Source of the DNA: Cedecea selenatireducens
GTDB lineage: Bacteria; Pseudomonadota; Gammaproteobacteria; Enterobacterales; Enterobacteriaceae
Direction of reading: 5' to 3'
Length of the DNA: 64,000 nucleotides
NCBI RefSeq assembly: GCF_042138895.1
Contig: NZ_JBHIKW010000008.1
Span: 186,001-250,000, forward strand
Below are positions 58,916 through 64,000 of this stretch, one piece after another. Every line of letters starts with the position of its first letter. Position 1 is the stretch's first letter. The notes under the pieces were generated by a model. It saw nothing but the letters and a program-made list of their open reading frames with translations, was not told the origin of the DNA and did no database searches. A program made the position numbers and the translations under genes.

Positions 58916-61567
58916 ATGGAAAATCCAGCCATCCTGCTGCGTCGTCTTAACCCTTACTGCGCCCGTGCGATGGAAGGGGCGGCTTCTCTGTGCCAGACCC
59001 GCGCCCATGCGGAAATTCTGCCGGAGCACTGGCTGCTGAAGCTGCTGGAGCAGGGTGAAGGTGACCTGACGGTGCTGGCGCGCCGCTACGAATGGAATAT
59101 GGACTCGGTCTGGCAGGATCTTTTGGCATGGCTGGATGCACTGCCGCGTTCCGTGCGCGGCCGTCCTCAGCTTTCAGACAGCGTTCAGAAACTGCTGCAG
59201 GAGGCGTGGCTGATTGCTTCGCTTGCCGGGGAAGAACACATCCGGAGCGTACACCTGATGATGGCGCTGGTGGATAAACAGAACCTGCTGCGCTGTGACG
59301 GCCTGTGGCCGTTTTTGACGCTCGGGCAGGGCCAGCTGGAGCGCCTGCGTCCGCTGCTCGACGCGCAGTCTGACGAACGCCCGGAAGCGCAGCAGGAAGC
59401 TGAGCTGGCACACGCTCACGGCAGTGAAGTTGAGTTTATTGGCCGCTCGGTGGGGGCGACGAAAGAAGGTGACCTGGATCCGGCGCTGCAAAACGCGCTG
59501 GATAAATTCACTCTCGACGTTACGGCCAAAGCGCGTGAAGGGAAAATCGATCCGGTTTTTGGTCGTGACACGGAAATCCGCCAGATGGTGGATATCCTTT
59601 CCCGCAGGCGTAAGAACAACCCGATCCTGGTGGGTGAACCCGGCGTGGGGAAAACCGCGCTGGTAGAAGGCCTGGCGCTACGTATTGCCGAAGGTAACGT
59701 CCCTGTCAGCCTCCAGCCTGTCACCTTGCGTACCCTCGACCTGGGGCTTTTGCAGGCGGGAGCCGGCGTGAAGGGCGAGTTTGAGCAACGCCTGAAAAAC
59801 ATTATTGAGGCGGTGCAGCAGTCGCCTGATCCGGTGCTGCTGTTTATCGACGAAGCCCATACGATTATTGGGGCGGGTAATCAGGCTGGCGGAGCTGATG
59901 CGGCCAACCTGCTGAAACCGGCACTGGCCCGTGGCGAACTGCGCACCATCGCGGCCACCACCTGGTCTGAGTACAAACAGTATTTCGAACGCGATGCCGC
60001 GCTGGAGCGCCGCTTCCAGATGGTAAAAGTGGACGAGCCGGACGATGAAACCGCCTGCCTGATGCTGCGAGGCCTGAAGTCACGCTACGCGGAGCATCAC
60101 GGCGTGCATATTACCGATGACGCCGTGCGCGCCGCAGTTACACTGTCACGTCGTTATCTTACGGGCCGCCAGTTGCCGGACAAGGCCGTCGACCTGCTGG
60201 ACACCGCGGCGGCACGCGTACGCATGAGTCTGGATACGCTGCCTGAAGAGATTGTGGTCCTCAAAGCGCAGCTCACCGCGCTGGAGCTTGAAGAACAGGC
60301 GCTGCTTGAAGACATCGCCACCGGCTGCCATCTGCCCGGCGAGCGGATTGAACGGATTGATACTCAGAGCAACAAGCTGGAAAGCACGCTTGAGGCGCTG
60401 GAAGGCCGCTTTGAACTGGAGAAGTCCCTTGCGCAGCAGGTGATGGAATGCCGCCAGGACATCAGCCGTCAGGCGGAGCTTGCCGACCTGCAGCGCCAGC
60501 TGGCGGCGATGCAGCAGGGGGACGCGCTGGTACAGATTGACGTAGAAACTCGCACCGTGGCTAACGTGATTGCCGACTGGACCGGCGTGCCGCTGTCTTC
60601 ATTGATGAAAAATGAGCAGGCGGAGCTTCTGACGCTGGAGAATGCCATTGGTAAGCGGGTTGTAGGGCAGGAAGTTGCGCTTAACGCGCTTGCTCAGCGC
60701 CTTCGCGCCGCGAAAACCGGGCTGACGTCTGAAAACGGCCCGCAGGGCGTGCTCCTGCTGGTTGGCCCGAGCGGAGTGGGCAAAACCGAAACCGCGCTGG
60801 CGCTCGCCGATGCGCTGTACGGCGGCGAAAAATCCCTGATCACCATCAACCTATCGGAGTACCAGGAGCCGCACACTGTTTCCCAGTTGAAAGGCTCACC
60901 TCCGGGCTACGTCGGCTACGGACAGGGCGGGATCCTCACCGAAGCCGTCCGCAAACGTCCATACAGCGTTGTTCTGCTGGATGAAGTTGAAAAAGCGCAC
61001 AGAGATGTGATGAACCTGTTCTATCAGGTCTTCGACCGGGGATTCATGCGCGACGGCGAAGGGCGGGAAATTGACTTCCGTAACACGGTTATTCTGATGA
61101 CCTCTAACCTCGGCAGCGACCCTATCATGCAGCTGCTTGAGGAACAGCCAGAGGCAACGGAAGGCGATTTGCACGAACTGCTGCGCCCGATCCTGCGCGA
61201 TCATTTCCAGCCCGCGCTGCTGGCCCGCTTCCAGACCGTGATTTACCGGCCGCTGGCCTCTGCCGCAATGCGCACCATCGTGGAAATGAAACTCGCCCAG
61301 GTCAGCCAGCGCCTGCAACGTCATTACGGCCTGTCGACCCATATCGAAGAAAATCTGTACGACGCGCTGACCGCCGCCTGCCTGCTGCCGGATAGCGGGG
61401 CCCGCAACGTCGACAGCCTGCTCAATCAGCAGATTTTACCGGTGCTGAGTCAACAATTGCTGATGCATATGGCAGCCCGACAGAAGCCCCGGACGCTGAC
61501 GCTAAGCTGGACGGAGGATGAGGGGATCGGGCTGGAATTTGACCGTATCCAAGGAGAGCGCGTATGA
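58916..61567 (+). CDS. clpV: T6SS sheath-disassembly ATPase ClpV
   Basis: 883-residue Hsp100-type AAA+ ATPase (TssH). N-terminal ClpV N domain (about residues 1-150), first AAA domain with GEPGVGKTA near residue 240, coiled middle region, second AAA domain with GPSGVGKTE near residue 617. It unfolds contracted TssBC sheath for reuse. AGGAGAG RBS. A ~300-bp gap and a terminator precede it, so it may have its own promoter. Its 3' end overlaps vgrG (ATGA). Confidence 0.95.
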   Translation: MENPAILLRRLNPYCARAMEGAASLCQTRAHAEILPEHWLLKLLEQGEGDLTVLARRYEWNMDSVWQDLLAWLDALPRSVRGRPQLSDSVQKLLQEAWLIASLAGEEHIRSVHLMMALVDKQNLLRCDGLWPFLTLGQGQLERLRPLLDAQSDERPEAQQEAELAHAHGSEVEFIGRSVGATKEGDLDPALQNALDKFTLDVTAKAREGKIDPVFGRDTEIRQMVDILSRRRKNNPILVGEPGVGKTALVEGLALRIAEGNVPVSLQPVTLRTLDLGLLQAGAGVKGEFEQRLKNIIEAVQQSPDPVLLFIDEAHTIIGAGNQAGGADAANLLKPALARGELRTIAATTWSEYKQYFERDAALERRFQMVKVDEPDDETACLMLRGLKSRYAEHHGVHITDDAVRAAVTLSRRYLTGRQLPDKAVDLLDTAAARVRMSLDTLPEEIVVLKAQLTALELEEQALLEDIATGCHLPGERIERIDTQSNKLESTLEALEGRFELEKSLAQQVMECRQDISRQAELADLQRQLAAMQQGDALVQIDVETRTVANVIADWTGVPLSSLMKNEQAELLTLENAIGKRVVGQEVALNALAQRLRAAKTGLTSENGPQGVLLLVGPSGVGKTETALALADALYGGEKSLITINLSEYQEPHTVSQLKGSPPGYVGYGQGGILTEAVRKRPYSVVLLDEVEKAHRDVMNLFYQVFDRGFMRDGEGREIDFRNTVILMTSNLGSDPIMQLLEEQPEATEGDLHELLRPILRDHFQPALLARFQTVIYRPLASAAMRTIVEMKLAQVSQRLQRHYGLSTHIEENLYDALTAACLLPDSGARNVDSLLNQQILPVLSQQLLMHMAARQKPRTLTLSWTEDEGIGLEFDRIQGERV

Positions 61568-63942
61568 GCAATAATCCCCCGATAGATTTCAGCCATAACC
61601 ATCATCTGCTGGCGGTGAAGGGCTGTGAACCCGCCCTCGACGTGCTGGCCTTTCAGGGCGATGAAGCCCTCAGCAAGCCGTTCAGTTACCGGATAGAGTT
61701 CACCTGCGCCGACCATGCCGTCGGCAAAGAGATGATGTTGCTGAAGGCCGCCTCGCTGACGCTGCAGGCGCCGGTCGACCAGGGTTACGGCATTAAAATG
61801 CAGCAGCCGGTGCGGGTGATTCAGGGGCTGGTGACGGGCTTTGAACGCCTCAGCACCTCTGCCGACGAGAGCCTCTACGCCCTGACGCTACAGCCCCGGC
61901 TGGCGCTGCTCGACCGCTCCCGGCAGAACGCTATCTACCAGGATATGTCGGTGCCACAAATCGTGGAAAAAATCCTGCGTGAGCGCCACGGTATGCGCGG
62001 CCAGGACTTCGTGTTTTCACTCTCAAAAGAATACCCGCGTCGCGAGCAGGTGATGCAGTACGGCGAGGACGACCTGCGCTTCATCACCCGCCTGTTGGGT
62101 GAGGTTGGCATCTGGTTCCGCTTCACCACCGACACGCGGCTCAACATCGACGTGGTGGAGTTTTATGACGGCCAGCAGGGCTATGAGAAAGGCCTGACTT
62201 TGCCGTCGGTGCCGCCTTCCGGGCAGCATGCGAAAGGGGCGGACTCGGTGTGGGAGATGACGTGCCACCACCGTGTGGTGCCAAAGCAGGTCAGCACCCG
62301 CGATTACAATTACCGCCAGGCGGCGGAGGACATGAACACGCAGGTGGACGTGACCCGGGGAGATACCACCACCTACGGTGAGGCGTATCACTACGCCGAC
62401 AACTACCTGACGCCGGGCAGCGCTTACGACCACAATCCGGCCCCGGAATCGGGCGCGTATTACGCCCGGCTGCGGCATGAACGCTACCTGAACGGGCAGA
62501 CGCAGACCCGGGCCACGACCACCTGCCCGACGCTCTCCCCGGGTCAGGTGCTGAAAGTCACCGGCGGGGATGAAGTCGCGGCGGTGTTTGTGCAGGGCGT
62601 GCTCATCACCAGAATGACCAGTCATGCCCGGCGTGACCGGGATTTTGTGGTGCATTTTGACGGCATCCCGGACAGTACGGACTTTGGCTTCCGCCCGGAG
62701 CCCGGCAACCGGCCGGTGATGGCGGGCACGCTGCCCGCCCGCGTCACCAGCACCACCGAAAACGATACCTACGGGCATATCGACAAAGACGGCCGCTACC
62801 GGGTCAACATGCTGTTTGACCGCGACGGCTGGGAAACCGGGTTCGAGAGCCTGTGGGTGCGCCAGGCCCGGCCATACGCCGGGGACACCTACGGTCTGCA
62901 CCTGCCGCTGCTGGCGGGCACCGAAGTGGCGATTGGTTTTGAAGGCGGCAACCCGGACAGGCCCTACATCGCCGGGGTGCTGCACGACTCGGCCCACGGC
63001 GACCACGTCACCATCCGCAACTACAAACGCAACGTCCTGCGCACTCCGGCGAACAACAAAATCCGCCTCGACGATGAGCGCGGCAAGGAGCACATCAAGG
63101 TCTCCACCGAGTACGGCGGCAAGAGCCAGCTGAACCTCGGCCATCTCGTCGACAGCGAGCAGCAACAACGCGGTGAGGGCTTTGAGCTCCGGACGGACAG
63201 CTGGGGCGCCATCCGGGCGCAGAAGGGCATCTTCATCAGCGCCGACGGCCAGGCGAAGGCGCAGGGGGACGTGCTGGAGATGGGGGCGGCAATAAGCCTA
63301 TTAAAAGGCGCGCTGAATCAGATAACTGAATGGGGAACTATTGCCCGATCGCATAACAACGTTGTGCCTGATACAGCCCCACTTAACACCCTGGTTGAGG
63401 GTGCTAATAACCTGAAATCATCGACATTACTGATGAGCGCGCCTGATGGCATAGCCGCGGTTACGCCAGAAACCACGTTACTTCACAGCGGCAAAGGTCT
63501 GTACCTGCAGAGCCAGGGTGAAGTTAACGTCACCACGGCACAGCGGCATTCTGTTGTTTCCAGTAAAGAAATTTCCCTCCTGGCACAAAAAGAAGGGATG
63601 CGCCTGGTTTCCGGTAAGGGGCCACTTACTGTCGAATCACATGCTGATACTCTGTCTTTGACTTCCCTGAAGGATGTCATTGTGCAGTCCACACAGGGTC
63701 ATTTACAGCTAACGGCAAAAAATGGGATCACTCTCGGCTGCGGCGGAGCCTATATACGCCTCGCGCCAGGCGGGGAGGTTGAAATTCATGGGCCGGGCCT
63801 TCTTAGTCTCAAAGGGCAGCACAGAATGGAAGCGCCGGCGAGCCAGGAGTTTCCTTTGCCTGAATTGCCTTCGTCAGTGTGTAAAGAGTGTCTTAAACGA
63901 GCACAGGAACGGGCTCAAGGCTTTGTGCCCAGGGAGGGATAA
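61564..63942 (+). CDS. vgrG: T6SS spike protein VgrG
   Basis: 792-residue VgrG (TssI): gp27-like N-terminal region (about residues 1-370), gp5 OB-fold and DUF2345 region (about 380-700) and a short tail ending in a CxxC-like KECLK stretch. It caps the Hcp tube and carries PAAR proteins or effectors. No obvious enzymatic domain in the tail. Base composition drops sharply at about 63290 (residue ~576): the N-terminal part is GC-rich, the tail AT-richer, which suggests domain exchange. ATGA overlap with clpV. Confidence 0.94.
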   Translation: MSNNPPIDFSHNHHLLAVKGCEPALDVLAFQGDEALSKPFSYRIEFTCADHAVGKEMMLLKAASLTLQAPVDQGYGIKMQQPVRVIQGLVTGFERLSTSADESLYALTLQPRLALLDRSRQNAIYQDMSVPQIVEKILRERHGMRGQDFVFSLSKEYPRREQVMQYGEDDLRFITRLLGEVGIWFRFTTDTRLNIDVVEFYDGQQGYEKGLTLPSVPPSGQHAKGADSVWEMTCHHRVVPKQVSTRDYNYRQAAEDMNTQVDVTRGDTTTYGEAYHYADNYLTPGSAYDHNPAPESGAYYARLRHERYLNGQTQTRATTTCPTLSPGQVLKVTGGDEVAAVFVQGVLITRMTSHARRDRDFVVHFDGIPDSTDFGFRPEPGNRPVMAGTLPARVTSTTENDTYGHIDKDGRYRVNMLFDRDGWETGFESLWVRQARPYAGDTYGLHLPLLAGTEVAIGFEGGNPDRPYIAGVLHDSAHGDHVTIRNYKRNVLRTPANNKIRLDDERGKEHIKVSTEYGGKSQLNLGHLVDSEQQQRGEGFELRTDSWGAIRAQKGIFISADGQAKAQGDVLEMGAAISLLKGALNQITEWGTIARSHNNVVPDTAPLNTLVEGANNLKSSTLLMSAPDGIAAVTPETTLLHSGKGLYLQSQGEVNVTTAQRHSVVSSKEISLLAQKEGMRLVSGKGPLTVESHADTLSLTSLKDVIVQSTQGHLQLTAKNGITLGCGGAYIRLAPGGEVEIHGPGLLSLKGQHRMEAPASQEFPLPELPSSVCKECLKRAQERAQGFVPREG

Positions 63943-63944
63943 CG

Positions 63945-64000
63945 ATGGATAATACAACAGTCTGGCTGGACAAAATTCAGCATACCTGTAGGCAGTTCAG
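63945..64000 (+). CDS. Start of a gene after vgrG, cut by the window end
   Basis: ATG 2 bp past the vgrG stop, preceded by AGGGAGGG. The first 18 residues are MDNTTVWLDKIQHTCRQF, with no stop before the edge. In this T6SS type the position is usually taken by a DUF4123 adaptor, a PAAR protein or an effector, but too little is visible to choose. Confidence 0.5.
   Translation, partial: MDNTTVWLDKIQHTCRQF

Noticed and set aside
62023..63168. 381-codon open frame antisense to vgrG
   Set aside because: Codon-structure shadow of GC-rich vgrG, no RBS and a composition of Val/Arg/His typical of antisense frames.
1..64000. Prophage, integron or IS boundaries
   Set aside because: No integrase, transposase, tRNA-based attachment site or phage structural gene was found; T6SS genes are not prophage.

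Overview
The window reads as the chromosome of a member of the Enterobacteriaceae. Much of it follows the E. coli ynf-mlc-asr-ydgD-mdtJI-tqsA gene order (ynfC, ynfD, ynfE, dmsD, clcB, bioD2, mlc, ynfL, ynfM, asr, ydgU, ydgD, mdtI, mdtJ, tqsA), and azoR-hrpA follow paaXY as in E. coli. The budRABC acetoin/butanediol cluster, the Salmonella-type osmVWXY (OsmU) transporter next to clcB, smvAR and a Klebsiella/Enterobacter-type T6SS point to the Klebsiella-Enterobacter-Cedecea side of the family. I cannot name the genus from sequence alone. There are no rRNA or tRNA genes, IS elements, prophage or CRISPR in the window.

Layout. (1) 1-2.4 kb: mesX-mesD on the minus strand, a short oxygen-dependent methionine synthase pair, next to a 3' scrap of an RND efflux pump gene. 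(2) 2.4-11.7 kb: budR divergent from budABC (acetolactate to acetoin to 2,3-butanediol), a Kup-type potassium transporter, the SmvA cationic-biocide exporter with its TetR repressor and twin palindromic operators, and a small esterase. (3) 12.4-25.8 kb: tqsA, mdtU-mdtJI (spermidine export with a regulatory leader peptide), a CHASE4-type GGDEF-EAL protein, ydgD, ydgU, asr (with RstA box), an M32 carboxypeptidase, ynfM, ynfL, mlc (with CRP and Mlc sites), bioD2, clcB. (4) 25.9-34.2 kb: osmVWXY osmoprotectant importer, a reduced ynfE-dmsD unit, ynfD, ynfC. (5) 34.3-40.1 kb: a two-component system with an accessory protein that resembles Vibrio VxrABC, a secreted GH5 glycosidase, and paaX-paaY without the paa catabolic genes. 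(6) 40.8-51.7 kb: azoR, hrpA, an O-methyltransferase, a YdeP/FdhF-like molybdoenzyme, small regulators and a PAS-GGDEF-EAL protein. (7) 52.3-64 kb: the first part of a type VI secretion locus, tssB-tssC-tssK-tssL-ompA-hcp-clpV-vgrG, cut by the window edge inside the next gene.

The most unusual structure is a pair of related ~550-bp non-coding repeats at 11746-12317 (plus) and 40184-40716 (inverted). Each lies between the 3' ends of two convergent genes. They share a 10-bp terminal inverted repeat (TTCCGTTCAC), a second internal inverted repeat (CGGTGAACGT) and three hairpins. In one hairpin the stem sequence changes between copies but pairing and the six-base loop are kept, which suggests selection on a folded DNA or RNA structure. 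A second lead is the VxrABC-like system about 16 kb from a T6SS, because VxrAB controls the T6SS in Vibrio cholerae. Other leads are the catalytic ynfE-dmsD unit lacking its electron-transfer subunits, the stranded paaXY pair, and the RND remnant that marks a rearrangement breakpoint beside the bud cluster.
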